DNA of 64,000 nucleotides. Source: Massilia sp. YIM B02443. GTDB lineage: Bacteria; Pseudomonadota; Gammaproteobacteria; Burkholderiales; Burkholderiaceae_D. The notes below the pieces were generated by a model, which saw only the letters and a list, made by a program, of their open reading frames with translations, was not told the DNA's origin and searched no databases. This document shows, one piece after another, positions 1 through 8,599 of this stretch; the first letter of the stretch is position 1, and each line of letters begins with the position of its first letter. Both the position numbers and the translations under genes were made by a program. The stretch is taken from assembly GCF_030411955.1 (NCBI RefSeq), contig NZ_JASNRA010000005.1:179655-243654 (forward strand). Reading direction: 5' to 3'.

Positions 1-1167
1 TACCTGCGCACGCGACTGGGCGCGACCCGCTTCGAGCTGCCGCAGCTGCCGATGATCCCGCTCGGCGTGCATTGCGACGAGCTGCGCTTTTCGGACCAGG
101 AGCGTTTCGATGCGCGCGCACGCCTCGGCATCGGGCTCGATGATGTCGCCGTGCTGTCGCTGGGCCGCCTGTCGGTGCACGCCAAGTCGCATCCGCAGCA
201 GCTGTTCGCCGCGCTCGAGCGCGCCGAGAAGGGCGGGCGGCGGGTGCACCTGGTGCTGTGCGGCTGGTTCGCCGGCGAGGCGATCGAGACCGCCTTCCAC
301 GAAGCGGCGGCGGCGCTGTGTCCTTCGGTGAACCTGATCGTGCTCGATGGGCGCGACGCGCAGCACAAGCGCGATGCCTGGGCCTGTGCCGACATCTTCA
401 CCTCGCTGGCCGACAACCTGCAGGAGACCTTCGGCCTCACGCCGCTGGAGGCGATGGCGGCCGGCCTGCCGTGCGTGGTGTCGGACTGGAACGGCTATCG
501 CGACACGGTGCGCGACGGCGTCGACGGCTACCGCATCGCCACCGTGATGCCGGCTCCCGGCGCGGGACAGGACCTGGCGCAGCGTTATGAAGATGGCGTC
601 GACAGCTTCGAGATGTACTGCGGCCACGCCAGCCAGGCGGTGGCGCTCGATGGGGCGGGACTGGCGCAAGCCTACGGCAGCCTGATTCGCGACCCGCACC
701 TGCGGCGCACGATGGGCGACAACGCGCGCCTGCGCGCGCGCCAGGAGTTCGACTGGCGCGCGGTGCTGGCGCGCTACCGCACGCTGTTCGAGGAACTGGC
801 CGAGCGCCGCCGCGCCGATCCGTCATTGAATCCGCCGCTGCCGCAGCATGCGCCGGATCGCCTCGATCCGTTCCGCCTGTTCGCCAGCTACGCCACACGG
901 GCACTCGGGCCGTCATCGCTGGTCGAACTCAAACCCGAGGCCTCGCTGGCGCTGGTGCGCCAGTATCGGGAGCTCGGCATCAACCGTTTCGCGGCTGCGT
1001 CGATGCCGACGCTGGAAGAATTCGGCGTTATCTTTGGGGCCATCGGTCCGCGTCCGATGCAGGTGGAAGAACTGAGCGATACGCTGGGGCCGTGCGACCG
1101 GCCGACGTTGCTGCGCGGCCTGGCGTGGCTGTGCAAGATGGACCTGCTGCGCATTACGGAACGCTAG
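1..1167 (+). CDS. Glycosyltransferase family 4-type (GT-B), 5' end outside the window
   Basis: The reading frame is open from base 1, so the N-terminal acceptor-binding domain is missing and 388 residues are visible. The visible part is the nucleotide-sugar-binding half of a GT-B glycosyltransferase. The segment ETFGLTPLEAMAAGLPCVVS (around visible residue 142) is the EX7E-type donor-binding motif of family 4 enzymes. About 100 residues follow the catalytic domain and end in a helical, winged-helix-like tail. The sugar and acceptor cannot be told; extracellular or capsular polysaccharide synthesis is an inference from the family. The next gene on the same strand lies more than 560 bases away. 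Confidence 0.85.
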   Translation, partial: YLRTRLGATRFELPQLPMIPLGVHCDELRFSDQERFDARARLGIGLDDVAVLSLGRLSVHAKSHPQQLFAALERAEKGGRRVHLVLCGWFAGEAIETAFHEAAAALCPSVNLIVLDGRDAQHKRDAWACADIFTSLADNLQETFGLTPLEAMAAGLPCVVSDWNGYRDTVRDGVDGYRIATVMPAPGAGQDLAQRYEDGVDSFEMYCGHASQAVALDGAGLAQAYGSLIRDPHLRRTMGDNARLRARQEFDWRAVLARYRTLFEELAERRRADPSLNPPLPQHAPDRLDPFRLFASYATRALGPSSLVELKPEASLALVRQYRELGINRFAAASMPTLEEFGVIFGAIGPRPMQVEELSDTLGPCDRPTLLRGLAWLCKMDLLRITER

Positions 1168-1351
1168 ATTTGAAAGGCGGGAACGGCAATTGGCGATCGG
1201 ATGAATGCCGCCGCATGCCGAGTCCGAATCGGCGCCGATTGGCGCGCACGTCGCGCATTCAAGCGTCGGAAAATGGCATCGAATATCGGGATTTACGGTT
1301 GCGCGCTCACAAAGAAATCGCAAACAAGGCGCGTACTTTACATGATTGAAT

Positions 1352-1379
1352 TTGTCAAAACGAGAAGATGTGATATTGT
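1352..1379 (+). promoter_or_regulatory. Possible sigma-70 promoter upstream of the hairpin-rich region
   Basis: TTGTCA (1352-1357) and TATTGT (1374-1379) are separated by 16 bases. Predicted transcription would begin near 1387, just before the first stem-loop of the hairpin series. It is a fair match to the consensus and nothing more. Confidence 0.3.
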
Positions 1380-1447
1380 CGCGGGCAACCCGGGCAAAAT
1401 CGATCGAATAATAGGACGCTGATCCAACCAGTATGCACGCAAGCGAA

Positions 1448-1509
1448 GCGAAAAGAACAAGCCGCCTTGTCTGACCAATTGCTCAGGCAAGGCGGCTTTT
1501 TCTTTTCGC
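1448..1509 (+). terminator. Strong bidirectional terminator-like hairpin
   Basis: An 11-bp stem AAGCCGCCTTG/CAAGGCGGCTT (1459-1469/1488-1498) is extended by GCGAAAAGAA (1448-1457) pairing with TTCTTTTCGC (1500-1509) across a single mismatch. The A-rich and T-rich flanks would make it work on both strands. Confidence 0.6.
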
Positions 1510-1658
1510 ACCCGTAAGGGTAGCGATGTGAAAACACGTGGCATCGGTGACCTGTCGACGTTGGCTGAAGCGCTGCAACTGTGAGGAGTTGCAGCAGTTC
1601 AGCCGGTGCCGGATTCATTGGCCCAGATCGCAATTGCGGTGTGGGCCGATGAATAACT

Positions 1659-1686
1659 CGCCAGGCAGTAATGCCTGGCGCGTTTT
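1659..1686 (+). terminator. Terminator-like hairpin before the H1-like gene
   Basis: A perfect 9-bp stem CGCCAGGCA/TGCCTGGCG (1659-1667/1672-1680) with a GTAA tetraloop is followed by CG and four T. The T run is short. It lies 43 bases upstream of the next start codon, so it could end a small RNA or attenuate the downstream gene. Confidence 0.45.
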
Positions 1687-1729
1687 AAACCTAGTGTGTA
1701 TTTCTCATCGCAGATGAAGGAGAACAAAA

Positions 1730-3271
1730 ATGGCAACCGCTAAGAAACCAGCAGCAAAGGCAGCAGCAAAGAGCGCGCCTTCGTCGTCGACGAAGTCCAC
1801 CGCAAAGACTGCAGCAGAGAAACCAGTGGCAAAGAAAGCCGCCGCTACCAAGACCACCGCCAGCAAGACCGCCAGCAAGACCGCCACCAAGGCAACCGCC
1901 AAGGCGGTAGCCAAGCCGGCAGCCAAGGCCGTGAGCAAGCTGGCAGCGAAGACCGCAGCAAAACCTGCAGCAAAGAAAGCAACCGCGGCCAAGACCGCTG
2001 CGACCAAGACCACCGCCGCTAAGTCGACCGCGACCAAGACCACTGCGAAATCGGCCGCCAAGCCGGCCGCCAAGCCAGCAGTGAAGAAAGCCGCCGCTAA
2101 ATCGACGGCAAAACCGGCAGCGAAGTCGACCGCTAAATCGGCGGCGAAGCCGGCAGCCAAGTCGGCAACCAAGCCGGCAACTAAATCGGCAACCAAGTCG
2201 ACCGCTAAATCGGCCGCCAAGCCGGCCGCCAAGCCGGCAGCCAAGAAAGCCGCTGCAAAGCCGGCAACCAAGTCGGCGACCAAGTCGACCGCTAAATCGG
2301 CAACCAAGCCGGCAGCCAAGAAAGCCGCTGCTAAACCGGCAGCCAAGCCGGCAGCCAAGAAAGCCGCCGCTAAACCGGCAGCGAAGCCAGCCGCAAAGAA
2401 AGCTGCTGCAAAACCGGCGGCAAAGAAAGCCGCTGCTAAACCGGCAGCTAAACCAGCGGCAAAGAAAGCCGCCGCAAAACCGGCAGCCAAGCCGGCAGCG
2501 AAAAAGGCAGCCGCTAAATCGACCGCCAAGTCCGCTGCTAAACCAGCCGCCAAAAAAGCGACCGCAACCAAATCGACCGCTAAATCGGCAACCAAATCGG
2601 CAGCCAAGCCGGTAGCTAAAAAAGCGGCCGCAAGCAAAACCGCTGCCAAGCCGGCAGCCAAGAAAGCGACCGCGACTAAAACCGCCGCTAAATCGGCTGC
2701 AAAGCCTGCAGCGAAAAAATCGACCGCGACCAAAACCGCTGCCAAGCCGGTAGCGACCAAAGCCGCTTCGACCGCCGCTAAATCGGCTGCTCCTGCTGCC
2801 AAGAAAGCTGCTGCTCCGGCAAAAACCGCTGCCACCAAGGCTGCCGCTCCGGTCAAGACCGCTGCCACCAAGACTGCTGCGACCAAGACCGCTGCCACCA
2901 AGACCGCAGCGACCAAGACCACGTCGGCCACCACCGCAGCCAAGCCTGCAGCCAAACCTGCCGCCGCCAAGCCGGAAGTGAAGGTCGAAGCGAAGGCCGA
3001 CAGCAAGCCGGAAGTGAAAGCCGATACCGCCACCGAGTCGAAAGTCGAGACCAAGCCGGAAGCGAAAGCCGACAGCAAGACGGACGCCAAGGTGGAAGCC
3101 AAGGCCGAGACCAAGCCGGCAGCGAAGAAGGCAGCCGCCAAGAAGCCGGCCGCCAAGTCTGCCGCATCGTCGGACAAGGCGGCAGCGCCAAGCGCTCCTG
3201 CAGCCGCTCCGGCCGCGAAGACCGTGCTGGCGCCAGCCGCATGGCCGTTCCCGACCAGCAGCCGTCCGTAA
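1730..3271 (+). CDS. Histone H1-like lysine/alanine-rich nucleoid protein
   Basis: The 513-residue product is almost entirely Lys, Ala, Pro, Thr and Ser in PAAKKAAAKPAAK-type repeats. It resembles the C-terminal tail of eukaryotic histone H1 and bacterial H1-like proteins such as Bordetella BpH1, which bind DNA without sequence specificity. Residues 400-460 switch to a Glu/Asp-containing stretch (KVEAKADSKPEVK) and the end is AAWPFPTSSRP. It is longer than typical H1-like proteins, consistent with repeat expansion. The start is ATG with GAAGGAG seven bases upstream. A terminator follows at 3341-3375. Length probably varies between strains. Role in nucleoid compaction is inferred from composition. 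Confidence 0.85.
   Translation: MATAKKPAAKAAAKSAPSSSTKSTAKTAAEKPVAKKAAATKTTASKTASKTATKATAKAVAKPAAKAVSKLAAKTAAKPAAKKATAAKTAATKTTAAKSTATKTTAKSAAKPAAKPAVKKAAAKSTAKPAAKSTAKSAAKPAAKSATKPATKSATKSTAKSAAKPAAKPAAKKAAAKPATKSATKSTAKSATKPAAKKAAAKPAAKPAAKKAAAKPAAKPAAKKAAAKPAAKKAAAKPAAKPAAKKAAAKPAAKPAAKKAAAKSTAKSAAKPAAKKATATKSTAKSATKSAAKPVAKKAAASKTAAKPAAKKATATKTAAKSAAKPAAKKSTATKTAAKPVATKAASTAAKSAAPAAKKAAAPAKTAATKAAAPVKTAATKTAATKTAATKTAATKTTSATTAAKPAAKPAAAKPEVKVEAKADSKPEVKADTATESKVETKPEAKADSKTDAKVEAKAETKPAAKKAAAKKPAAKSAASSDKAAAPSAPAAAPAAKTVLAPAAWPFPTSSRP
2044..2720 (+). repeat. Low-complexity PAAK/KKAAAK coding repeats
   Basis: Near-identical units such as AAACCGGCAGCCAAG and AAGAAAGCCGCTGCT recur in tandem inside the H1-like gene. 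The repeats contain no stop codons in several frames, which creates long spurious ORFs on the opposite strand. The region is a natural target for slippage and recombination. Confidence 0.8.
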
Positions 3272-3292
3272 TATCCAACGCCGTTCCGCGCC

Positions 3293-3315
3293 TGCCACGT
3301 GATGTGCACGTGGCA
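3293..3315. other. Perfect 9-bp inverted repeat
   Basis: TGCCACGTG (3293-3301) and CACGTGGCA (3307-3315) are separated by ATGTG. There is no T run after it. It may be an operator or a transcript-stabilising stem downstream of the H1-like gene. Confidence 0.4.
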
Positions 3316-3340
3316 AGTCGGACATCGTTCAGGCACAATG

Positions 3341-3375
3341 CCGCTGTGTGATCGTTCGCACAGCGGTTTTTTTTT
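3341..3375 (+). terminator. Rho-independent terminator of the H1-like gene
   Basis: An 8-bp stem CCGCTGTG/CACAGCGG (3341-3348/3359-3366) is followed by nine T. The T run ends directly against the GAGGAGAG ribosome-binding site of the next gene, so it could also attenuate that gene. Confidence 0.85.
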
Positions 3376-3386
3376 GAGGAGAGTCC

Positions 3387-3917
3387 GTGCTGTCCATTCT
3401 TCAGTTTATCGTGAATATCGTCGCAGGCCTGCTGGGCGGGGTGCTGTTGCTGCGCTTCTGGACGAATGCCATCCGCGTGCGTCTTCCCGACCAGATCCGC
3501 CAGTTCGTGCACACCATCACCGACTGGCTGGTGCTGCCGCTGCGGCGCGTGGTGCCGGGCACCCGCGGCTATGACTGGGCGAGCCTGATCGGCGCCTTCC
3601 TGGTGGTGCTGCTGGCCAGCGCGCTGCTGCTGCTGCAGGGCGCAAGCGGCGAAGTGGTGCTGCTGTATGCGCTGCACCGCTTCCTGAACTGGATCCTGTA
3701 TGGCTTCATGGCGCTCCTGATCATCGAAGCGGTGTTCAGCTGGGTGAACCCGAATGCGCCGCTGGCGCCGTTCGTCCATGCGCTGAATCAGCCGCTGCTG
3801 CGCCCGATCCGGCGTGTGGTGCCGCCGATCGGGGGCATCGACCTGTCGGTGCTGGTGGCGCTGGTGCTGATCCAGATCCTGCTGTTCGTGCTGGGGCAGG
3901 TGTTCGGTTACGTGTAA
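3387..3917 (+). CDS. YggT family membrane protein
   Basis: The 176-residue protein has two YggT units, each a pair of hydrophobic helices: residues 1-22 and 68-90, then 100-120 and 150-175. The linkers ITDWLVLPLRRVVPG and LNQPLLRPIRRVVPP repeat the family signature W/L-x-P-x-RRVVP. YggT proteins are inner-membrane proteins linked to osmotic stress tolerance and, in some lineages, to division. The exact function is unsettled. The start is GTG with GAGGAGAG three bases upstream. The gene converges on the kinase gene and shares a bidirectional terminator with it. Confidence 0.85.
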   Translation: MLSILQFIVNIVAGLLGGVLLLRFWTNAIRVRLPDQIRQFVHTITDWLVLPLRRVVPGTRGYDWASLIGAFLVVLLASALLLLQGASGEVVLLYALHRFLNWILYGFMALLIIEAVFSWVNPNAPLAPFVHALNQPLLRPIRRVVPPIGGIDLSVLVALVLIQILLFVLGQVFGYV

Positions 3918-3935
3918 GACGGCATCAGTACAAAC

Positions 3936-3967
3936 AAAAGGGGCGCCGTTCGCACGGCGCCCCTTTT
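3936..3967. terminator. Bidirectional terminator between yggT and the kinase gene
   Basis: A 9-bp GC stem GGGGCGCCG/CGGCGCCCC (3940-3948/3955-3963) with loop TTCGCA is flanked by AAAA and TTTTT, which suits termination on both strands between convergent genes. Confidence 0.85.
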
Positions 3968-3982
3968 TCATTTCTTAACCGA

Positions 3983-4924
3983 TCAGCGGAACTTGAACCC
4001 GAACGCCGCTTCGAACTTCTGGTCGAACTCCTCGGGCGTGAACGCGTGGTTCTGGCCACCTTGGCTGGCGATCTTGATCGAGCCGAGCAGGCTGGCGATG
4101 CGCCCGCTGGTGGCCCATTCCAGGCCATTGGTGATCCCGTACAGCAGGCCGGCGCGGTAGGCGTCGCCGCAGCCGGTCGGGTCGACCACGTTGGCCGCTT
4201 CCACCGCCGGGATGCGAATGTGCTCGCCGCCGGCGTAGATGTCGGAACCGGCCGCGCCGCGGGTCACGATCAGCGCGTCCAGGCGCGCGGCGATGTCTTC
4301 CAGGCTCAAGCCGGTGCGGTCCATGATCACTTCGAATTCATAGTCGTTGGCGGCCAGGTAGGTGGCCTGCTTGATGAAGGTGATCAGCTCTTCGCCCGAG
4401 AACATCGGCAGCTGCTGGCCCGGATCGAACATGAACGGCACCTTCTGCTCGGCGCAGTCGCGCGCGTGCTTGATCATGCCGTCGCGGCCGTCCGGCGAGA
4501 TGATCGCCACGCGCAGCGCGCCCTGGTCGGCCACGTTGTTCTGGTGCGAGAACTGCATCGCGCCCGGGTGGAAGGCGTTGATCTGGTTGTTGTCTTCGTC
4601 GGCGGTGACGAAGCACTGCGCGGTGTAGGCGTCGTCGATGGTGGTGATGCCGCGCGTTTCCAGGCCCAGCTGGGCGAAGCGTTTCAGGTAGTCGCCGCCG
4701 TCCTGGCCCAGGGTGCCCATCATCAGCGGTTCGCCGCCCAGCATCTTGAGGTTGTAGGCGATGTTGGCGGCGCAGCCGCCGTATTCGGTGCGCATGGTCG
4801 GCACCAGGAACGAGACGTTCACGCGGTGCAGCTGGTCGGCCAGCAGGGTCTCGGCGAAGCGGCCGTGGTATTGCATGATCTTGTCGAACGCGAGCGAGCC
4901 GCAGATCAGGGCGGTTTTGGTCAT
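3983..4924 (-). CDS. PfkB-family sugar/nucleoside kinase (adenosine kinase-like)
   Basis: This 313-residue ribokinase-fold enzyme carries the C-terminal PfkB signature DPTGCGDAYRAGL (around residues 247-259), which contains the catalytic Asp of the GxGD anion hole. An N-terminal GG dipeptide (EYGGCAANIAYNL) fits the substrate lid. Relatives in Burkholderiales are usually called adenosine kinase or carbohydrate kinase, so the phosphate acceptor is not certain. It is the last gene of the minus-strand block and starts 10 bases after the zinc-ribbon gene ends, which suggests cotranscription. A shared terminator follows it. Confidence 0.8.
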   Translation of the reverse strand: MTKTALICGSLAFDKIMQYHGRFAETLLADQLHRVNVSFLVPTMRTEYGGCAANIAYNLKMLGGEPLMMGTLGQDGGDYLKRFAQLGLETRGITTIDDAYTAQCFVTADEDNNQINAFHPGAMQFSHQNNVADQGALRVAIISPDGRDGMIKHARDCAEQKVPFMFDPGQQLPMFSGEELITFIKQATYLAANDYEFEVIMDRTGLSLEDIAARLDALIVTRGAAGSDIYAGGEHIRIPAVEAANVVDPTGCGDAYRAGLLYGITNGLEWATSGRIASLLGSIKIASQGGQNHAFTPEEFDQKFEAAFGFKFR

Positions 4925-4934
4925 GGGGTAGCCT

Positions 4935-6137
4935 TCAGGGATAGAAAACGGCGATATGGTAGCCGGAGGGTTCGAGTCCCTCCAGCCTGAAATGGATCTT
5001 GACAGGCTGCTCGGCGCGCGCGCCGAAGCCGGTCGGCGAACTTGCCGCCGCGCCGACGTAGTCGCGCGGGCCGAACACGCGCCGCACCAGCGGCTTGTCG
5101 TCGGCGTCGTTCAGGGTCAGTTCGATGCTGGGCCAGGCCAGCGCCATGTCGCCCTGGTTGCGCAGCAGCGTGCTGAAGGTGTAGGCGTTGCCGCCCAGCG
5201 TGATCAGTTCGCCGGTCTCGATCACCAATTGATCGGGACGCGTCGGCAGCCTGACGCTGCAGCCGAGCAGGGCGCAGCTCGAGACCAGCGCCGGGCGCAG
5301 CGCCGGATAGCGCGCCGCCAGCACGTCACGGAAGCTGACCACGGCCTGCGCGCCCAGTGCCAGCAGCAGCACCAGGCTGCCCAGCGCCAGCGCGATGCGC
5401 CGCGCTTTGCCGGATTGCTCGCGCTGGCGCCCGCGGCGCACGAACTCGGGTTCGTCGCTGTCGGGCACGCGCAGCTTGGGCGGCTCTTCGATGCGGGTCG
5501 GGGTCAGCTTGGAGCGGCGTGCGCGGGCCTCGGCGGCGCGGGCGCGCGGGGTGACCGGCGGAGCCGGGGCGACGATCGGCGGCGAGCCGCCGGCCGATTC
5601 GCGCAGCAGCAGCGGCGGGGCGTCGTCGGCGCGCGCCGGGGCCGGCTCGGGTGCGGCTTCAGGTTCAGGTTCGTCCTGGCGCTCGACGGATGGCGCAGGC
5701 GCGGCTTCAGGCGCTTGCTCGACCGGATGCTCCAGCAGCGCCGTGCCGGCGCTCTCGGCTTCGGCAGCTTCATCGGCGGGCGCGGCCTGCGGCAGGATGC
5801 CATGCGGCGAGAAGGTGCGATCGAGTTCGAGGGTGTAGACCGGCTGCTGGTCTGCGCCGGCAGACGCGGCGTCCGCGTCGAGCGGCTGCGCAGGCACGTC
5901 GTCTTGCACGACAGGCGGCTCGGAAGCAGCATGGGGAGCGGTTGCAGCAGGCGCCTCGGGCGCTGCAGCAGGAACAGGGGAAGGCTGCGAGGCTTTGTCC
6001 AGATCGACCAGCCCCGCATTCCCGTCGAAAATCAACTGGCAGGCGCCGCAACGCACAATGCCCCCACGCAGCTTGAGCTGGTCGGCGGCGACACGGAACA
6101 CCGTGCCGCAGTGGGGGCATTGGGTGGCGAGCGCCAT
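4935..6137 (-). CDS. Zinc-ribbon and DUF3426 membrane protein
   Basis: The 400-residue protein starts with an MJ0042-type zinc ribbon in which C7, C10, C30 and C33 (CPHC and CGAC) would bind zinc. A long acidic Pro/Ala-rich linker follows to about residue 200, then a basic segment, one membrane helix near residues 247-270 and a C-terminal DUF3426 domain. The function is unknown; the layout suggests a cytoplasmic sensor end and a periplasmic domain. The ATG at 6137 lies four bases after the prmA stop, and a further in-frame start upstream would overlap prmA. The order prmA - zinc ribbon - kinase is common in this order of bacteria. Confidence 0.8.
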   Translation of the reverse strand: MALATQCPHCGTVFRVAADQLKLRGGIVRCGACQLIFDGNAGLVDLDKASQPSPVPAAAPEAPAATAPHAASEPPVVQDDVPAQPLDADAASAGADQQPVYTLELDRTFSPHGILPQAAPADEAAEAESAGTALLEHPVEQAPEAAPAPSVERQDEPEPEAAPEPAPARADDAPPLLLRESAGGSPPIVAPAPPVTPRARAAEARARRSKLTPTRIEEPPKLRVPDSDEPEFVRRGRQREQSGKARRIALALGSLVLLLALGAQAVVSFRDVLAARYPALRPALVSSCALLGCSVRLPTRPDQLVIETGELITLGGNAYTFSTLLRNQGDMALAWPSIELTLNDADDKPLVRRVFGPRDYVGAAASSPTGFGARAEQPVKIHFRLEGLEPSGYHIAVFYP

Positions 6138-6141
6138 GCCC

Positions 6142-7095
6142 TTAGCCGGCGGTGGTGCGCGGCTCGGGGGCGGTGTCCTGGCCGAGCGTGCCGTGAAGGG
6201 CAACCCAGCCGTCCTGCTCGGCCCAGACGCCCAGCTTGATGAAAGGTGCGTAGGCCGCGGCCACTTCTTCCGCCTGGCGTGCCAGCACGCCGGACAGAAT
6301 CAAGCTGCCGCCGGGCGCCACGCGGCCCGACAACATCGGCGCCATCAGCTTCAATGGGCTCGACAGGATGTTGGCCACCACGATGTCGAACTGGCCCTTG
6401 GCGTGACGCTCGTTGGGAGCGACAGCGAAGGTGTCCGGCAGGTAGTAGTCGATCTCCACGTTGTTGCGTTCGGCGTTGGCGCGCGCCGATTCGATCGCCT
6501 GCGGGTCGATGTCGACCCCGGCCACGTCCTGCGCGCCCAGCTTCTTGGCCACCATCGCCAGGATGCCCGAGCCGCAGCCGTAGTCCAGCACCGATTTGCC
6601 GGGCGCCGGATGCGCTTCCAGCCACTCCATGCACAGGCGGGTGGTCGGATGGCTGCCGGTGCCGAACGCCAGGCCGGGATCGAGTTCCAGGATCAGGCCG
6701 TTCGGATCGGGCGCGGTGTGCCAGCTCGGCACCACCCAGATGTTCTTGCCGATGTGGATCGGCTCGAACTGCGACTGGGTCAGGCGCACCCAGTCGGCGT
6801 CTTCCACCTTGCGGGTGGTGAACGACGGGATCACCGGCAGCTTGATCGCGTTGGCGGCTTCGGTGACGATGGCCATCTGGTCGGCGTCCGAATCCGTGAG
6901 GGCGACCACGCGGCTGTGGTCCCACGCCGCCTGTTCCGGTTCCATGCCCGGCTCGCCGAAGATCGGCTTTTCGTCTTCGGTGCCTTCGTCGGCGTCTTCC
7001 ACGGACACCGACAGCGCGCCGGCTTCCATCAGGGCGTCGGACAGCGCTTCCGCGTGGTCGCGCGCGATCTCGATGACGACTTCAGTCCAGCTCAT
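6142..7095 (-). CDS. prmA: Ribosomal protein L11 methyltransferase
   Basis: PrmA trimethylates ribosomal protein L11 using S-adenosylmethionine. The 317-residue product has the N-terminal L11-recognition domain and a Rossmann methyltransferase domain with the SAM-binding motif [11 protein letters not shown] near residue 168. The segment [14 protein letters not shown] corresponds to the family's N-P-P-Y-like catalytic loop region. The start codon overlaps the accC stop (ATGA), so translation is probably coupled to accC. Length and motifs match the family well. Confidence 0.93.
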   Translation of the reverse strand: MSWTEVVIEIARDHAEALSDALMEAGALSVSVEDADEGTEDEKPIFGEPGMEPEQAAWDHSRVVALTDSDADQMAIVTEAANAIKLPVIPSFTTRKVEDADWVRLTQSQFEPIHIGKNIWVVPSWHTAPDPNGLILELDPGLAFGTGSHPTTRLCMEWLEAHPAPGKSVLDYGCGSGILAMVAKKLGAQDVAGVDIDPQAIESARANAERNNVEIDYYLPDTFAVAPNERHAKGQFDIVVANILSSPLKLMAPMLSGRVAPGGSLILSGVLARQAEEVAAAYAPFIKLGVWAEQDGWVALHGTLGQDTAPEPRTTAG

Positions 7096-8492
7096 TCTTG
7101 TGCCTTGGCTTCCGATTTGGCGCTGAGCGCCGTTTCCTTCGGCAGGTCCGGCTTGGCGGCCAGCTTCTGCTCCAGGTAGTGGATGTTGGTGCCGCCTTCG
7201 ATGAAGCGGGCGTCGACCATCAGTTCGCGATGCAGCGCGATGTTGGTCGAAATACCCTCGACCACCATCTCGGACAGCGCGATCTGCATGCGGCGGATTG
7301 CCTGCTCGCGGGTGGCGCCGTACGAAATTACCTTGCCGATCATCGAGTCATAATGCGGTGGCACATAGTAACCCGCGTACGAGTGCGAGTCGACACGGAT
7401 GCCAGGGCCGCCCGGCGGATGCCAGCTGGTGATGCGGCCCGGCGACGGCGTGAACTTGAACGGATCCTCGGCGTTGATGCGGCACTCGATCGCGTGGCCC
7501 GACAGCATGATGTCGCGCTGGCGGAAACGCAGCTTCTCGCCGCAGGCGATGCGGATCTGTTCCTGCACGATGTCGATGCCGGTGATCATTTCGGTAACCG
7601 GGTGTTCGACCTGGACGCGGGTGTTCATCTCGATGAAATAGAACTCGCCGTTTTCGTACAGGAATTCGAAGGTGCCGGCGCCGCGGTAGCCGATCTTGCG
7701 GCAGGCTTCGGCGCAGCGGTCGCCGATCTTCTCGATCAGTTTGCGCGGGATGCCCGGCGCCGGTGCTTCTTCGATCACTTTCTGGTGGCGGCGCTGCATC
7801 GAGCAGTCGCGCTCGCCCAGCCAGACGGCTTGCTTGTGTTCGTCGGCCAGCACCTGGATTTCCACGTGGCGCGGATTTTCCAGGTACTTCTCCATGTAGA
7901 CTTCCGGATTGCCGAAGGCGGTGCCGGCTTCGGTCTTGGTCATCTGCACGGCATTGAGCAGGGCCGCTTCGGTATGCACCACGCGCATGCCGCGGCCACC
8001 GCCGCCGCCGGCGGCCTTGATGATGACCGGGTAGCCGACGCGGCGCGCGGTCTGCACGATTTCCTTCGGATCGTCCGGCAGGGCGCCGTCCGAACCCGGC
8101 ACGCAGGGCACGCCGGCCTTGATCATGGCCTGCTTGGCCGAGACCTTGTCGCCCATCAGGCGGATCGAGTCCGAACGCGGGCCGATGAACACGAAGCCCG
8201 ATTTCTCGACGCGTTCGGCGAAGTCGGCGTTCTCGGACAGGAAGCCGTAGCCCGGGTGGATCGCCTCGGCGTCGGTCACTTCGGCCGCGCTGATGATGGC
8301 CGGCATGTTCAGGTAGCTGAGGCTAGAGGCTGCCGGGCCGATGCAGACCGATTCGTCGGCCAGCTTCACGTACTTGGCGTCCTTGTCGGCCTCGGAGTGC
8401 ACGACGACCGTCTTGATGCCCAGCTCGCGGCAAGCGCGCTGGATACGCAGCGCGATTTCACCACGGTTGGCGATGAGGATTTTTTCAAACAT
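7092..8492 (-). CDS. accC: Acetyl-CoA carboxylase, biotin carboxylase subunit
   Basis: AccC carboxylates the biotin carried by AccB using ATP and bicarbonate, the first half-reaction of fatty-acid synthesis. The 466-residue protein begins [14 protein letters not shown], has the ATP-grasp glycine-rich loop [12 protein letters not shown], and the later [14 protein letters not shown] segment holding metal-binding and catalytic residues. About 20 residues after the usual end are Lys/Glu/Ala-rich. It lies about 107 bases downstream of accB and overlaps prmA by four bases. Confidence 0.96.
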   Translation of the reverse strand: MFEKILIANRGEIALRIQRACRELGIKTVVVHSEADKDAKYVKLADESVCIGPAASSLSYLNMPAIISAAEVTDAEAIHPGYGFLSENADFAERVEKSGFVFIGPRSDSIRLMGDKVSAKQAMIKAGVPCVPGSDGALPDDPKEIVQTARRVGYPVIIKAAGGGGGRGMRVVHTEAALLNAVQMTKTEAGTAFGNPEVYMEKYLENPRHVEIQVLADEHKQAVWLGERDCSMQRRHQKVIEEAPAPGIPRKLIEKIGDRCAEACRKIGYRGAGTFEFLYENGEFYFIEMNTRVQVEHPVTEMITGIDIVQEQIRIACGEKLRFRQRDIMLSGHAIECRINAEDPFKFTPSPGRITSWHPPGGPGIRVDSHSYAGYYVPPHYDSMIGKVISYGATREQAIRRMQIALSEMVVEGISTNIALHRELMVDARFIEGGTNIHYLEQKLAAKPDLPKETALSAKSEAKAQE

Positions 8493-8599
8493 GGTAGGTC
8501 CGATGTTTCAGTGAAAACCGGCGCGGCTCGAAAAAAGCGGCGCCGGACACGTCATGGATGAGCAAGCGGCGGCGAGCGCCGCCATGCTGGAAAAGCTGA

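Larger units (their letters stand above)
1387..1686 (+). ncRNA. Candidate structured RNA or long 5' leader with consecutive strong hairpins
   Basis: This gene-free stretch holds a run of stem-loops. They are a 62-base hairpin (1448-1509), ACCC-GTAA-GGGT (1510-1521), CGATG/CATCG (1524-1546), a two-part hairpin (7 bp at 1563-1569/1598-1604, a 2x2 internal loop, then 9 bp closing GTGAGG), a 12-bp stem (1614-1625/1642-1653) and a terminator-like stem (1659-1680) followed by TTTT. Two loops are GTAA tetraloops. I do not recognise tmRNA, RNase P, 6S or SRP RNA signatures. It could be one or two small RNAs or the leader of the H1-like gene starting at 1730. The call rests on base pairing only. Confidence 0.35.

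Noticed and set aside
1387..1686. Calling the hairpin region 6S RNA, tmRNA, RNase P RNA or SRP RNA
   Set aside because: I looked for their conserved sequence signatures and did not see any; the fold is a chain of separate hairpins.
1691..3325. Long minus-strand ORFs (543-544 residues) opposite the H1-like gene
   Set aside because: They arise because the Lys/Ala repeat has no stop codons in several frames. Their translations are low-complexity Gly/Arg/Cys or Ala/Gly/Leu runs.
4046..4990. 314-residue plus-strand ORF opposite the PfkB kinase
   Set aside because: The minus-strand kinase has intact family motifs. The plus-strand translation is Val/Ala/His/Arg-rich, typical of antisense shadows here.
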